From Pelagibacteraceae bacterium AG-426-E17 (GTDB lineage: Bacteria > Pseudomonadota > Alphaproteobacteria > Pelagibacterales > Pelagibacteraceae), in NCBI GenBank assembly GCA_003210095.1, contig QCNP01000002.1, forward strand, positions 1 through 64,000: 64,000 nt of DNA, read 5' to 3'. Position numbers and translations under genes: made by a program. Of the stretch, positions 27,439-37,418 are shown piece after piece. Numbering within the stretch: the stretch's first letter is position 1; the number at the start of each line of letters is the position of its first letter. The notes beneath the pieces were generated by a model, which ran no database searches, was not told the DNA's origin, and saw only the letters and a list, made by a program, of their open reading frames with translations.

Positions 27439-28551
27439 ATGAATAATTGTTTTATAATATTAGCTGCAGGAAAAAGTAAGAGATTAAAATCTAAAATTCC
27501 AAAGCCGTATATTAAATATAAGAAAGATATACTAATTAATCACTCTATAAATAAGGCAATTTTATCAAAAAAGATATCTAAGGTGATTATCGCCATTAAT
27601 AAGTCACATAAGAAATACTTGAAAAAACTGAAAAATCCCAAAATTAAGATTCTTGTTGGTGGAAAAACAAGAGCAGAGTCCTCGAAAATTTGTTTAAACT
27701 ACTTAAAAAAAATTAATCCAAGAAACGTATTTATTCATGACGCAGCTAGACCCAATTTTTCGGTAAATTTAATACTTAAACTACTTAAAGGTCTCAAAAA
27801 TAATGATGGTATTGTCCCAGTGATTGATGTGTTTGATACAGTTAAACTTAGGGAAGGTAATAAAATTAAAAATTTTAATAGAAAAAATATTTATTTAACA
27901 CAAACTCCTCAATTGTTTAAATATAAAATTTTATTAAATCTTCAAAGTCAAATTAAAAAAGATACTACAGACGATGCTGCTCTATTAATAGATGCACAAA
28001 AAAAATTAAAATTCATACGAGGAGAAAAAGAGAACAAAAAAATTACAACCATAGGAGATATTGAATCACGAAATATATTTTACGGTATCGGTTGGGATAT
28101 ACATAGACTAGTTCCAAAAAGAAAACTTTATTTAGGAGGTACGATAATTCAATCAAAAATAGGAACATTAGGTCATTCTGATGGTGACCCCGTCCTACAC
28201 GCTATAACTGACGCAATCTTAGGTGCATGTAGAATGGGGGATATAGGAGAAAAATTTTCAGATAAAAGTAAAAAATTTAAAAATATAAGGTCTACTATAC
28301 TTTTACAAAAAATATTAAAGGATATGAAATTAAAAAATTATTTTATTAACAACTTAGATATCAATATAATTTTACAAACACCTAAAATAAAAAAACATAA
28401 AAAAGGAATTATAAACTCAATTTCAAAATTATGTAAAATTTCTAAAGAAAAAATAAACTTAAAAGGAAAAACTAGTGAAAAACTTGGTCTTATAGGTAAA
28501 GAAAAAGCAGTTGCATGTGAGGTTATAGTTTCAATTAAAAAATATGACTAA
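27439..28551 (+). CDS. ispDF: Bifunctional IspD-IspF: 2-C-methyl-D-erythritol 4-phosphate cytidylyltransferase / 2,4-cyclodiphosphate synthase
   Basis: The 370-residue fusion covers two non-consecutive steps of the MEP isoprenoid pathway. The IspD half (about 1-210) opens with FIILAAGKSKRLKSKIPKPY and has VFIHDAARP. The IspF half (about 213-370) has GIGWDIHRLVP (metal-binding DxH), LGHSDGDPVLHAITDAILGA and the closing TSEKLGLIGKEKAVACEV. The fusion is typical of alphaproteobacteria. dxr, an earlier step, lies in the lipid A operon of this window. Confidence 0.95.
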   Translation: MNNCFIILAAGKSKRLKSKIPKPYIKYKKDILINHSINKAILSKKISKVIIAINKSHKKYLKKLKNPKIKILVGGKTRAESSKICLNYLKKINPRNVFIHDAARPNFSVNLILKLLKGLKNNDGIVPVIDVFDTVKLREGNKIKNFNRKNIYLTQTPQLFKYKILLNLQSQIKKDTTDDAALLIDAQKKLKFIRGEKENKKITTIGDIESRNIFYGIGWDIHRLVPKRKLYLGGTIIQSKIGTLGHSDGDPVLHAITDAILGACRMGDIGEKFSDKSKKFKNIRSTILLQKILKDMKLKNYFINNLDINIILQTPKIKKHKKGIINSISKLCKISKEKINLKGKTSEKLGLIGKEKAVACEVIVSIKKYD

Positions 28552-29044
28552 ATTTTTTGGAAAATTATTATTGACCATGTTTAATATAGGTAAAATAAAT
28601 TTATTTCCAGGTACAATTGCTTCTGGTGTAACATCTCTAATTTATTTAATCTTATTTAATATTAAAATTAATTATATAATACTTTTAATATTTCTTTTTA
28701 CGGTCACATTAATTTCTATTATGCTTATTAATATATTAATAGATGAGTTTGATGAGATAGATTCAAAAGAAATAGTAATAGATGAATTTATAGGGCAATC
28801 TATTCCTTTAATATTTTTTTATATAATTTTATTTGAAGCATTATCGTCAACTCAATTTTTTTTTATAATAATGCTTGTTTCTTTCATTGGCTTTCGTTTT
28901 TTTGACATACTCAAGCCTTTTCCCATAAATTACATTGATAAAAACTTTAAAAATGGTTTGGGAGTAGTTTTAGATGATATTATCGCTGGTATATATACTA
29001 CTATAGTATTGTACATATTTATAATAATTTATGGAAATTTCTAA
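28544..29044 (+). CDS. pgpA: Phosphatidylglycerophosphatase A
   Basis: The 166-residue membrane enzyme has the PgpA signatures GKINLFPGTIASG (about 17-29), VIDEFIGQ and FRFFDILKPFPINYIDKNFKNG with a final GVVLDDIIAGIY helix. It dephosphorylates phosphatidylglycerophosphate to phosphatidylglycerol. Four membrane helices are visible. It overlaps ispDF by 8 bases and pncC by 14 bases, so the three are probably one transcript. Confidence 0.92.
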   Translation: MTKFFGKLLLTMFNIGKINLFPGTIASGVTSLIYLILFNIKINYIILLIFLFTVTLISIMLINILIDEFDEIDSKEIVIDEFIGQSIPLIFFYIILFEALSSTQFFFIIMLVSFIGFRFFDILKPFPINYIDKNFKNGLGVVLDDIIAGIYTTIVLYIFIIIYGNF

Positions 29045-29501
29045 AAAAGTAATAAAAATTTTAAAAAAAAAAAAATTCAATATCAGTTTTGCTGAATCTT
29101 GCACGGGAGGATTATTATCCAGCACTTTAACCTCACAAAGTGGTTCATCTAAAGTTTTTTCTATGGGTTTAGTTACCTACTCAAATAATGCAAAAAACAG
29201 AATTTTAAAAGTACCTTTTAAAATTATATCCTTGTACGGGGCAGTAAGTATGGAATGTTGCTTATCTATGGTCACTAATCTAAGTAGAATTAGCAAAAGT
29301 CAAGTTAATATATCAATTACTGGTATAGCTGGACCTAAGGGTGGAACTAAAATGAAGCCTATCGGTCTAGTTTTTATTGGTCTAAAAATTAAAAAAAAAA
29401 TAATTATCAAAAAATTTTTATTTAAAAATAAAAATAGAAATACTATTCAAAAAAATACTGTTAAAGAGGCTTTTAAGATGATTTTAGGTTCCTTGAAATA
29501 A
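29031..29501 (+). CDS. pncC: CinA C-terminal domain amidase (nicotinamide-nucleotide amidase PncC type)
   Basis: The 156-residue stand-alone CinA C-terminal domain has the family landmarks SFAESCTGGLLSS (about 20-32), GLVTYSNNAKNRIL and SITGIAGPKGGT. Known members hydrolyse nicotinamide mononucleotide to recycle NAD. There is no N-terminal molybdopterin-like domain, which marks the short form. It starts inside pgpA and its last 18 bases overlap the 3' end of ratA on the other strand. Confidence 0.9.
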   Translation: MEISKKVIKILKKKKFNISFAESCTGGLLSSTLTSQSGSSKVFSMGLVTYSNNAKNRILKVPFKIISLYGAVSMECCLSMVTNLSRISKSQVNISITGIAGPKGGTKMKPIGLVFIGLKIKKKIIIKKFLFKNKNRNTIQKNTVKEAFKMILGSLK

Positions 29502-29933
29502 TTCTTCTGCTCTCTTTTGAAATGAATCAGCTATCTTAGTAAGACCATATTCAAAAGATCTATTCATAATAATATTCAAAAACTTATTTTTAAGCTCAAA
29601 ATCAACATCGAATGATACTTCAGTGAATTTTCCTAACTCATTGAAGTGCCACTTATTATTAAGATATTTAAGAGGGCCGTCAATGTTTTTTACTATAATA
29701 GTACTGTTTTTTTTATCAAACACTACATCGCTTTTATATGTATCTTTTAAAAAACCTTTACCAATAGTTAAGTCCGCTATTATATATTGTTTGTCTCCTT
29801 CTGTTTCTTTTTTATAAATTTTTGAGTTTAAACAATATGGAATAAAATTTGGATAATCTTCAATATTTAAAACTAAATTTATTAAGTTTTCTTTGGAACA
29901 ATTAATAGTTCTCTTTACTGATGCTTTTGGCAT
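29484..29933 (-). CDS. RatA/COQ10-type polyketide cyclase family (START-like) protein
   Basis: The 149-residue protein spans one SRPBCC/START-like fold. Landmarks are the opening [23 protein letters not shown] (in part), FIPYC and the C-terminal helix [20 protein letters not shown]. Eukaryotic COQ10 members bind coenzyme Q and support its function; bacterial ones are usually annotated RatA. It overlaps lipA by 32 bases, and lipA-ratA is a common alphaproteobacterial pair. The ubiquinone role is inferred from the family. Confidence 0.88.
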   Translation of the reverse strand: MPKASVKRTINCSKENLINLVLNIEDYPNFIPYCLNSKIYKKETEGDKQYIIADLTIGKGFLKDTYKSDVVFDKKNSTIIVKNIDGPLKYLNNKWHFNELGKFTEVSFDVDFELKNKFLNIIMNRSFEYGLTKIADSFQKRAEELFQGT

Positions 29934-30852
29934 TAAGTAGTTTTCTATTTTTTTTTAAAAGTGCGAAATCTTCATCTGCATGGTAAGAGGATCTTGTTAA
30001 AGGTGATGAAGAAACCAACAAAAATCCTTTAGATTTTGCAATTATCTCTAAGTCTTTGAATTCTTTTGGCTCGTAATATCTTTGTAACGGAAAATGTTTT
30101 GTAGATGGTTGTAAATATTGTCCAATAGTCAAAAAGTCAACCTGTGCAGATCTTAAATCATCCATTACTTGTAGTATTTCATCTCTTGTCTCACCCATTC
30201 CAACCATGATACCTGATTTAGTAAAAATTTCTTTATCAACTAGTTTAACGTTTTTAAGTAACTCTAACGAACCAAAATATCTAGATCCTGGTCTTACTTT
30301 TAAATATAGGCTCGGAACCGTTTCTATATTATGATTAAAAACATCTGGTTTAGCTTCAATCACTTTTTTATAAGAATTACCTTTTCTTAAAAAGTCTGGA
30401 GTTAAAACCTCTATTGTCGTTTCCGGGTTTTGTTTTTTAGTTTCAACAATTGTTTCATAAAAATGTGCAGAACCACCATCTTCTAGATCATCACGATCAA
30501 CAGATGTAATTACTACATGTCTTAAATTAAGCTTTTTTACAGCTATAGATATTTTTTTTGGTTCTAAAGGATCCAGCTTATTTGGTTTACCAGTTTTAAC
30601 ATCACAGAAAGCACAAGCTCTCGTGCAAGTATCGCCCATTATCATAAAAGTAGCATGCCTTTTACTCCAACATTCTGCTATATTTGGACAATTGGCTTCC
30701 TGACATACTGTAACAAGATTATTTTGATTTATAACGCTTTTAGTAATAAAAAATTCTTTACTATTTATAAGTCTTGATCTTATCCAATCAGGTTTTTTTT
30801 TAATAGGATTAATTTGATTTTTTTGTTTTTCTGGATGTCTAATTTTACTCAT
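29902..30852 (-). CDS. lipA: Lipoyl synthase
   Basis: The 316-residue radical SAM enzyme has both iron-sulfur sites: the auxiliary cluster [12 protein letters not shown] (about 50-61) and the SAM cluster [10 protein letters not shown] (about 75-84). It also has the final [10 protein letters not shown] region carrying the conserved RSSY motif. It inserts sulfur into octanoyl groups on lipoyl domains of 2-oxoacid dehydrogenases. It overlaps ftsB by 8 bases upstream and ratA downstream. The pdh genes that usually neighbour it are absent here. Confidence 0.96.
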   Translation of the reverse strand: MSKIRHPEKQKNQINPIKKKPDWIRSRLINSKEFFITKSVINQNNLVTVCQEANCPNIAECWSKRHATFMIMGDTCTRACAFCDVKTGKPNKLDPLEPKKISIAVKKLNLRHVVITSVDRDDLEDGGSAHFYETIVETKKQNPETTIEVLTPDFLRKGNSYKKVIEAKPDVFNHNIETVPSLYLKVRPGSRYFGSLELLKNVKLVDKEIFTKSGIMVGMGETRDEILQVMDDLRSAQVDFLTIGQYLQPSTKHFPLQRYYEPKEFKDLEIIAKSKGFLLVSSSPLTRSSYHADEDFALLKKNRKLLNAKSISKENY

Positions 30853-31141
30853 TTTTCAAAATATAAACTGTTTCATTTTTTTTTCCTAAAAGAAATTTGT
30901 CGCGCAATAAAATTTCAATATAATCTTTATCTAAATTATCACTCAAAAGAGAATTTGATGTCTTTAATTGGGCGATTTCTTTATTTAGAATATTTTTTTG
31001 TGTAATTAATTTATTCAAAATATTCTTTTTGTCAAAATAAGAAAATAACCCTCTTTCACCACCTAGCAAATTAAATATAAAATATAAAGCTAGAAATAAG
31101 GGAAATACAAATAAAATTTTAGTTTTAATATTATTCAACAT
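30845..31141 (-). CDS. ftsB: FtsB/DivIC-type septum formation protein
   Basis: The 98-residue protein has one N-terminal membrane helix (about residues 7-25, [15 protein letters not shown]) followed by a coiled coil (about 38-70) and a short C-terminal domain with [23 protein letters not shown] (in part). This is the layout of FtsB, which works with FtsL and FtsQ in the divisome. The [10 protein letters not shown] stretch after the helix is typical of alphaproteobacterial members. It follows eno, the usual position. Confidence 0.88.
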   Translation of the reverse strand: MLNNIKTKILFVFPLFLALYFIFNLLGGERGLFSYFDKKNILNKLITQKNILNKEIAQLKTSNSLLSDNLDKDYIEILLRDKFLLGKKNETVYILKNE

Positions 31142-32394
31142 TACAATTGTGCCATATTATTTTTATTTAAAAGCTCATTTTCTATTCTTAACAATTGATT
31201 GTATTTTGCAACTCTTTCTGATCTGCATAATGAGCCAGTTTTAATTTGATTTGAGTTTGTGCCAACAGCAAAATCTGAGATAAATGTATCTTCAGAATCA
31301 CCTGATCTGTGAGAAATAATCGTATTATAACCAATAGCTTGCGCAAACTTTATAACCTCTAAAGTCTCTGACACAGTGCCAATTTGATTTAATTTAATTA
31401 ATATTGCATTCGAAGACAAATTAAGAAATCCCTTTTTAAGTCTTTGAAGATTTGTAACATACAAATCATCGCCTACTACTTGAATTTTTTTATTTTTTTT
31501 TGAAAATAACGACCAAGCACCCCAATCATCTTCAGCAAATGGATCCTCTATAGACTTAATTTTATATTTTTTAATTAATTTAAGGTAGCCTGAGATTGAT
31601 CTATTTATTGAAACATATTTTTTTGAATGGATTGAATATTTGTTTTTTTTAAATAATTCATTTGCAGCTACATCTAAACATATCGAGACATCCTTACCAT
31701 TTACAAAACCTGAAATTTTAATAGCTTTTACTATTAAATTCAAAGCCTCCTCGTTCTTAGATATCATCGGTGCAAAACCTCCTTCATCTCCTACAGATAT
31801 AGAATATTTTTTTTCTTTTATAATTTTTTTTAAATTTTGAAAAACTAAAAAACAAATATTCATAGATTCTGTAAATGATTTAGCTTTATCAGGTCTAATC
31901 ATAAATTCCTGGATTCTTAGTCCATTATTCGCATGTGCTCCTCCATTGATTATATTCATCAAAGGGTAAGGTAATTTAAAATTTTTTTTTACTAAAAAAT
32001 TTTTATACAAAGGTATCCCTTTAATTTTTGCAGATAATTTTTTAACAGCCATTGATACTGACAAAATTGCATTGGCCCCTAATTTAATCTTTTGTTTTGT
32101 TCCGTCTAAATTAATCATTATAGAGTCTATTAATTCTTGATTATGTACATTTTTTTTAATAATTTTTTTCGAAATAATTTTATTTATATTTTGAACTGCT
32201 TGAAAAACGCTTTTTCCTAAATACTTTGAATTACCTAGGTCTCTTTTTTCAAATGCTTCATAGGTTCCTGTTGATGCGCCAGATGGACATATTGCGCTTG
32301 AGGAAATTCTTTCACAGAAAACTTCAGCCTCAACTGTTGGAAATCCCCTACTATCAAAAATTTGTCTTGCAACAACTTTAGTAATTTTAGACAT
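31141..32394 (-). CDS. eno: Enolase
   Basis: The 417-residue glycolytic enzyme converts 2-phosphoglycerate to phosphoenolpyruvate. Visible signatures are ARQIFDSRGFPTVEAEV, CPSGASTGTYEAFEKRD, the catalytic SVGDEGGFAP (about 205), metal ligands in SIEDPFAEDDW and VVGDDLYVTN, and ILIKLNQIGTVSETL with ISHRSGDSEDTFI. The length is a few residues below the norm. It starts a run with ftsB and lipA, sharing its stop with the ftsB start (TAATG). Confidence 0.97.
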   Translation of the reverse strand: MSKITKVVARQIFDSRGFPTVEAEVFCERISSSAICPSGASTGTYEAFEKRDLGNSKYLGKSVFQAVQNINKIISKKIIKKNVHNQELIDSIMINLDGTKQKIKLGANAILSVSMAVKKLSAKIKGIPLYKNFLVKKNFKLPYPLMNIINGGAHANNGLRIQEFMIRPDKAKSFTESMNICFLVFQNLKKIIKEKKYSISVGDEGGFAPMISKNEEALNLIVKAIKISGFVNGKDVSICLDVAANELFKKNKYSIHSKKYVSINRSISGYLKLIKKYKIKSIEDPFAEDDWGAWSLFSKKNKKIQVVGDDLYVTNLQRLKKGFLNLSSNAILIKLNQIGTVSETLEVIKFAQAIGYNTIISHRSGDSEDTFISDFAVGTNSNQIKTGSLCRSERVAKYNQLLRIENELLNKNNMAQL

Positions 32395-32401
32395 TTAAAA
32401 A

Positions 32402-33226
32402 TTAACTTTTTATCAATTTATCTATTTCTATTAATTGATTTAGTAGCTGATCCAATTTATTTAAAGGGATCATATTTGGTCCATCAGATGGAGCGTTATC
32501 AGGATCATTGTGTGTTTCAATAAACACAGCTGCAACTCCTACTGCAACGGCGGCTCTTGATAAAATAGGAACAAATTCTCTTTGCCCACCACTTTTATCA
32601 CCTAATCCACCAGGCTGTTGAACAGAATGAGTGGCATCAAAAACTACAGGGTACCCAGTTTTTGCCATTATGGGTAATGATCTCATATCTGATACCAATG
32701 AATTATATCCAAAGCTTGATCCCCTTTCGGTAATTAGAATATTTTCGTTACCAGATTCTGAAATTTTTTTTATAACATTTGTAATATCCCAAGGTGCTAA
32801 AAATTGACCTTTTTTAACATTTATAATTTTTTTTGTTTTAGCTGCAGCAATTAATAAATCAGTTTGTCTGCATAAAAAAGCTGGTATTTGGATAACATCT
32901 ACATGCTCAGAAACAATTGAGCATTGCTCCGCTGTATGTATGTCAGTTAAAACTGGTGTCTCTAGCTCTTTTCTAATCTTATCAAAAATTGGTAAAGACT
33001 TATCCAGTCCAGCTCCTCTTTTTCCTTTTATGCTGGTTCTGTTTGCTTTATCAAAAGATGTTTTATAAATAAAACCTAATTGGTATTTTTTAGTAATTTC
33101 TTTTATTTTACCAGCCATATCAATAGCATGCTGTTCATTCTCTAGCTGACAAGGACCCGCGATCAAGCAAAAAGGGTTATCATTTGAAATTTTTAAATTT
33201 TTACATTTTATAGTAATATTTTTCAT
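32402..33226 (-). CDS. kdsA: 3-deoxy-8-phosphooctulonate synthase (Kdo-8-phosphate synthase)
   Basis: The 274-residue TIM-barrel enzyme condenses PEP with arabinose-5-phosphate to make Kdo-8-phosphate for the LPS core. Landmarks are FCLIAGPCQLENEQHA, FKTSFDKANRTS-like YKTSFDKANRTS, the LTDIHTAEQC metal region, ITERGSSFGYN and FDATHSVQQPGG. The presence of KdsA with lpxA/B/D/I argues for a real Kdo-lipid A outer membrane. It overlaps the pyrG stop by one base. Confidence 0.97.
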   Translation of the reverse strand: MKNITIKCKNLKISNDNPFCLIAGPCQLENEQHAIDMAGKIKEITKKYQLGFIYKTSFDKANRTSIKGKRGAGLDKSLPIFDKIRKELETPVLTDIHTAEQCSIVSEHVDVIQIPAFLCRQTDLLIAAAKTKKIINVKKGQFLAPWDITNVIKKISESGNENILITERGSSFGYNSLVSDMRSLPIMAKTGYPVVFDATHSVQQPGGLGDKSGGQREFVPILSRAAVAVGVAAVFIETHNDPDNAPSDGPNMIPLNKLDQLLNQLIEIDKLIKS

Positions 33227-34842
33227 TATTTATTTTTTGCAGCCCTAATAAATGATGAGAATAGTGGATGAGGATCTAAAGGTCTAGACTTAAATTCAGG
33301 ATGAAACTGTACGCCAATAAACCATGGGTGATTTTTTAATTCAATTATTTCTGGTAGTTTATCATTTGGTGACATTCCTGAAAAAATCATACCTTTTTTC
33401 TCAAATAAACTTCTAAAACTATTGTTAACCTCATATCTATGCCTGTGCCTTTCATATATTAGATTTTTTTTATAAATGTTTTTTACTAGCGAATTGTGTT
33501 GTAATTTAGCTGGGTATAAACCAAGACGCATTGTACCTCCAAGATTTTTAAGAGACCCCTTAATTATATTTCCATTTTTATTCCACTCTTCTATTAAACC
33601 AATTACAGGTCTACAATTTTTATTAAATTCTGTGGAACCAGCTTTTTGAATTTTTAATTCATTTCTAGCAAATTCAATTATTGCCATTTGCATACCAAAA
33701 CATATGCCAAAAAAAGGTATTTTGTTTTTTCTTGCATAATTTATACATCCGATTTTACCCTCTGTTCCTCTTTTACCAAATCCTCCTGGTATTAAAATCC
33801 CACATACATTTTTCAAATTTTTTTTAATATTTGACAATTTTAGTCTATCTGACTCAATTCTAATCAAATTTATTCTCACGTTATTATCTATACCTCCATG
33901 AACTAAAGCCTCATCTAAAGATTTATATGCATCTTTTAATTCTACATATTTTCCAATTATCGCAATATTAACTTCTTTTAAATTTTTGCTTGTAATAGTC
34001 TTTGTAACTTTTTTCCATTTATTTAAATTTAATTTTTTCTTCGGTTTAATTTTAAAATATTTTAAAACCTCTCTATCTAAGCCTTCTTTGAAAAAGCTAA
34101 TGGGTGCTTCATAAATAGTTTTTACATCTACTGTTTCAATAACTCTCTGAATAGGAATATTGCAAAAAAGAGAAATTTTATTTCTTTGATCTAGCGGGAT
34201 TGAATGTTGAGACCTGCAAATAACAATATCTGGTTGAATACCTATGCTTCGCAATTCTTTTACAGAATGTTGTGTTGGTTTGGTTTTAATTTCGTTAGAA
34301 GATTTTAAAAAAGGGACTAATGTTAAATGAATGAATAGAGATTTATCCCTCCCAATATCATTTGAGAATTGTCTTATAGCTTCTAAAAAAGGCAAACTTT
34401 CTATATCTCCCACAGTTCCTCCAATTTCACAAATTACAAAATCTTCTTTGTGAATATCCTTTTTAATAAATTCCTTAATTCTATCTGTAACATGAGGAAT
34501 TACCTGAACTGTTTTACCTAAATATTCACCTTTTCTTTCTTTTCCAATTATATCTCTATAAATTTTTCCCGTTGTAATATTATCGCTTTTTTTTGCTGAA
34601 ATATTTGTAAATCTTTCATAGTGACCAAGATCTAAATCAGTTTCTGCTCCATCATCCGTAACAAAGACTTCTCCGTGTTGAAATGGACTCATTGTTCCTG
34701 GATCAACATTTAAATACGGATCCATTTTTCTAAGTCTAACCTTATACCCTTGAGATTTTAACAAATAAGCTAGTGATGCAGATGAAAGACCTTTACCCAA
34801 AGAGGAAACCACGCCGCCAGTGACAAATATAAATCGCGCCAT
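33226..34842 (-). CDS. pyrG: CTP synthase
   Basis: The 538-residue enzyme aminates UTP to CTP. The N-terminal synthetase domain (about 1-270) has FVTGGVVSSLGKGLSSAS, the Mg-binding MDPYLNVDPGTMSPFQHGEV and CEIGGTVGDIES. The C-terminal glutaminase domain has GFGKRGTEGK, the nucleophile Cys in FFGICFGMQ (about 377) and the His/Glu pair in QFHPEF (about 513). It is followed by kdsA and eno, a conserved order. Confidence 0.98.
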   Translation of the reverse strand: MARFIFVTGGVVSSLGKGLSSASLAYLLKSQGYKVRLRKMDPYLNVDPGTMSPFQHGEVFVTDDGAETDLDLGHYERFTNISAKKSDNITTGKIYRDIIGKERKGEYLGKTVQVIPHVTDRIKEFIKKDIHKEDFVICEIGGTVGDIESLPFLEAIRQFSNDIGRDKSLFIHLTLVPFLKSSNEIKTKPTQHSVKELRSIGIQPDIVICRSQHSIPLDQRNKISLFCNIPIQRVIETVDVKTIYEAPISFFKEGLDREVLKYFKIKPKKKLNLNKWKKVTKTITSKNLKEVNIAIIGKYVELKDAYKSLDEALVHGGIDNNVRINLIRIESDRLKLSNIKKNLKNVCGILIPGGFGKRGTEGKIGCINYARKNKIPFFGICFGMQMAIIEFARNELKIQKAGSTEFNKNCRPVIGLIEEWNKNGNIIKGSLKNLGGTMRLGLYPAKLQHNSLVKNIYKKNLIYERHRHRYEVNNSFRSLFEKKGMIFSGMSPNDKLPEIIELKNHPWFIGVQFHPEFKSRPLDPHPLFSSFIRAAKNK

Positions 34843-34882
34843 GGAATTATGTTATAGACTTTATTTTAGTAAAATCAAAGAA

Positions 34883-35188
34883 CTAATTGTTATTTTGTGG
34901 AATTTGTGGTGCGTCTTTATCAGTGTTTTGCTCAATTTTATCCAATAAAGATTTTTCAGGTGATAGTTCTTTATTAGATAAAATAGTGAGTCCCAAACTA
35001 CAAATTATAAATAATGTAGCAACTATGGCCGTTGCTGTTGTTAAGAAATTTCCAGCTGATCTAGAAAACATAAAACTCTCTTGAGAAACACCAATACCTA
35101 AAGCTCCGCCCTCCGATTGCTGCAAAAGAACTAACAATACTAATATTATAGCTAATATAATGTTAAGAGTTAATAAAATATTTTCCAT
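34883..35188 (-). CDS. secG: Preprotein translocase subunit SecG
   Basis: The 101-residue protein has two membrane helices (about 3-22 and 53-72) linked by the SecG signature LLQQSEGGALGIG and an Asn/Gln-rich acidic tail. SecG assists SecYE in protein export across the inner membrane. It lies 5 bases after tpiA and 40 bases before pyrG, the standard alphaproteobacterial order. Confidence 0.93.
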   Translation of the reverse strand: MENILLTLNIILAIILVLLVLLQQSEGGALGIGVSQESFMFSRSAGNFLTTATAIVATLFIICSLGLTILSNKELSPEKSLLDKIEQNTDKDAPQIPQNNN

Positions 35189-35193
35189 AATCT

Positions 35194-35943
35194 CTAATTA
35201 ATAGTTTTTTTTATTATATCAATAAATTTTTTTGAATTTGTCGATGCACCACCAATTAAAAAACCATCTATTTCGTTTATTTTTTTTAAATTTAAAATAT
35301 TTTTATCATTTACTGAACCACCATATACAATAGTTGGCTTTTTAATTTTATATTTTGTTTTTAAAAATTTTTTTAGATATAAAAATTGTGTTCTTAGATT
35401 TTTATTATCTAGTACTTTACCTGTTCCAATGGACCAAACAGGTTCATAAGCAAAAATTATATTATTTAAATTTTTTACATACTTAAGTCCAAGTATTAAT
35501 TGCTTTTTTAAAACTAATTTTGTTTTATTTGATTTTTTTTCTTTAAGTGTTTCGCCAAAACAGAAAATTACTTTTAACTTGGTATGTAAAGCATTGATAA
35601 TTTTTTTATTTATAATTAAGTTAGTTTCACCTTGCATTCTTACCTCTGAATGACCAATAATAACGAGCTTTGCACCACTTTCTTTAATCATATCGGCACT
35701 AATAGATCCAGTAAATGGTCCGGTATTCTTTTCAAAATGACAATTTTGTGCACCAACATCAATTTCACTATTTTTAGTTTTTTTAACTATCGAGTCTATC
35801 AAAGTATAAGGAGGGCAATAAATAATCTTAGCTTTTTTATTATGCTTACTTTTACTGAATTTAATTACATTATTAATAGTTTTTACAGTTTTTTTGGTTC
35901 CAAACATTTTCCAATTTGCAATAAACAATATTTTATTTGTCAT
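35194..35943 (-). CDS. tpiA: Triosephosphate isomerase
   Basis: The 249-residue TIM-barrel enzyme interconverts dihydroxyacetone phosphate and glyceraldehyde-3-phosphate. Landmarks are FIANWKMFGT (Asn and Lys of the active site), the catalytic His in VIIGHSEVR (about 95), the catalytic Glu in FAYEPVWSIGTG (about 165) and the phosphate loop VYGGSVND. It is divergent from the ppiD-like gene with 56 bases between them, which must hold both promoters. Confidence 0.97.
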   Translation of the reverse strand: MTNKILFIANWKMFGTKKTVKTINNVIKFSKSKHNKKAKIIYCPPYTLIDSIVKKTKNSEIDVGAQNCHFEKNTGPFTGSISADMIKESGAKLVIIGHSEVRMQGETNLIINKKIINALHTKLKVIFCFGETLKEKKSNKTKLVLKKQLILGLKYVKNLNNIIFAYEPVWSIGTGKVLDNKNLRTQFLYLKKFLKTKYKIKKPTIVYGGSVNDKNILNLKKINEIDGFLIGGASTNSKKFIDIIKKTIN

Positions 35944-35999
35944 AATAAATATTTTAATCTATAGATTTGTGTTTATAGATCAATATCTAATCATATATT

Positions 36000-37418
36000 A
36001 TGCTAGGAAAACTAAGAAACTTTTCAAAAACTAAATTAGCTTCAGTTCTAGTAGGTATAATTATTATACCTTTTGTATTTTGGGGTATGGGAGGTATATT
36101 TCAAGGAGGAAATACAAATAATGTTGCTAAAATTGGTAATCATAGTATTTCTACACAAAACTTTTTGGATCATATTAATTCAATAGGATTAAATCCTGAA
36201 CTAATTAAAAATAATCTCGATGAAAACATAATGAGTGAATTTTTAAATGATATGTTGGCAAAAAAATTTATTGAGTTAGAAATAAATAAACTTGGCATAT
36301 CAATGAGTGAAGAAAACTTAATTGATCTAATTAAAAATAATAATGATTTTTTGGATAAAGATAAACAATTTAAACGTTCAAAATATGAAAAATTTCTTTT
36401 AGAAAATAATTTAAATGCAGCACAGTTTGAAAAAAGATTAAAGAGAAGACAATTAGAAAAAATACTATTTAATTATTATGGCGGAGGTTTAAAATCTCCT
36501 AATGTGCTTATAAATTCGTTAAGTGCAAGTAATAACAGTTTAATAGAAATTGAATATATAAATTTAGACAAAAGTTATAAAAAAAAAGATCAATTTTCAA
36601 ATATGGATGTTAATAAATATTTAGAGGAAAATAGCAAAGAGCTTGAAAGAGAATTTATTAATTTTAAATATGCAGAAATAAATCCTAAAAATTTAGTAAA
36701 TAGTGATGAATTTAATGATGAATTTTTTAATAAAATTGATGAATTAGAAAATAATTTAACAAAGTTTACTAGTTTAGAAGAACTGCTTAAAAATTACACA
36801 GAAGTTAAAATAAATGAGATCAACAATTTCGATCTATCAAGTAATAACAAAGATTTTGATTATATCTCTGATTACGTTAATCAGTATGATATCAATATTT
36901 TAGATAAAAACGATTACTTCATTATTTTTAAAATTAACAATTATGAAAAAAAAATACCAACGCTTGATAAAAAATTTGAAAATGAAATAAGAAATATTTT
37001 GTACCAAAAAGAAAAATTTAAATTTAATAATGAAATCCTAAATAATATTAGACAAAATAAATTTAATAATGAAGATTTTATGAAATTTTCAAAAAATATA
37101 GATGATTATAAAAAAACAAAACTTAATTCCATAAGAGATGATAATATTTTTGATATTAACTCAGTAAAGGTTTTATACGCATTGCCAGAAAAAAGTTTTA
37201 CACTAGTAGCAGATGAAAAAGATGATGTATATTTGGTTAAAATACTAAAAATTAACAAAAAAAAACTCGATGATAAAGAGATCATGCAAATATCTAATGA
37301 AGTTAATGAAAAAATAAAGAATGAGATTTATTCATCTTATGACATATATTTAAATAATGAATATAAAGTTGAAATTAATGATAATGCTCTTGAAAGAGTG
37401 AATAATTTTTTTAAATAA
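36000..37418 (+). CDS. SurA N-terminal domain / PpiD-like periplasmic chaperone
   Basis: The 472-residue protein begins with a membrane anchor (about residues 14-30, SVLVGIIIIPFVFWGMG) like PpiD, then a SurA_N_3 chaperone region (VAKIGNHSISTQNF...RLKRRQLEKIL). The rest is a Lys/Asn-rich helical stretch. I could not find the parvulin catalytic landmarks (for example the GGDLG segment), so the isomerase domain is missing or very divergent. It probably helps fold exported proteins. Its stop overlaps the trpE start by one base; this neighbourhood is common in alphaproteobacteria. Confidence 0.78.
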   Translation: MLGKLRNFSKTKLASVLVGIIIIPFVFWGMGGIFQGGNTNNVAKIGNHSISTQNFLDHINSIGLNPELIKNNLDENIMSEFLNDMLAKKFIELEINKLGISMSEENLIDLIKNNNDFLDKDKQFKRSKYEKFLLENNLNAAQFEKRLKRRQLEKILFNYYGGGLKSPNVLINSLSASNNSLIEIEYINLDKSYKKKDQFSNMDVNKYLEENSKELEREFINFKYAEINPKNLVNSDEFNDEFFNKIDELENNLTKFTSLEELLKNYTEVKINEINNFDLSSNNKDFDYISDYVNQYDINILDKNDYFIIFKINNYEKKIPTLDKKFENEIRNILYQKEKFKFNNEILNNIRQNKFNNEDFMKFSKNIDDYKKTKLNSIRDDNIFDINSVKVLYALPEKSFTLVADEKDDVYLVKILKINKKKLDDKEIMQISNEVNEKIKNEIYSSYDIYLNNEYKVEINDNALERVNNFFK

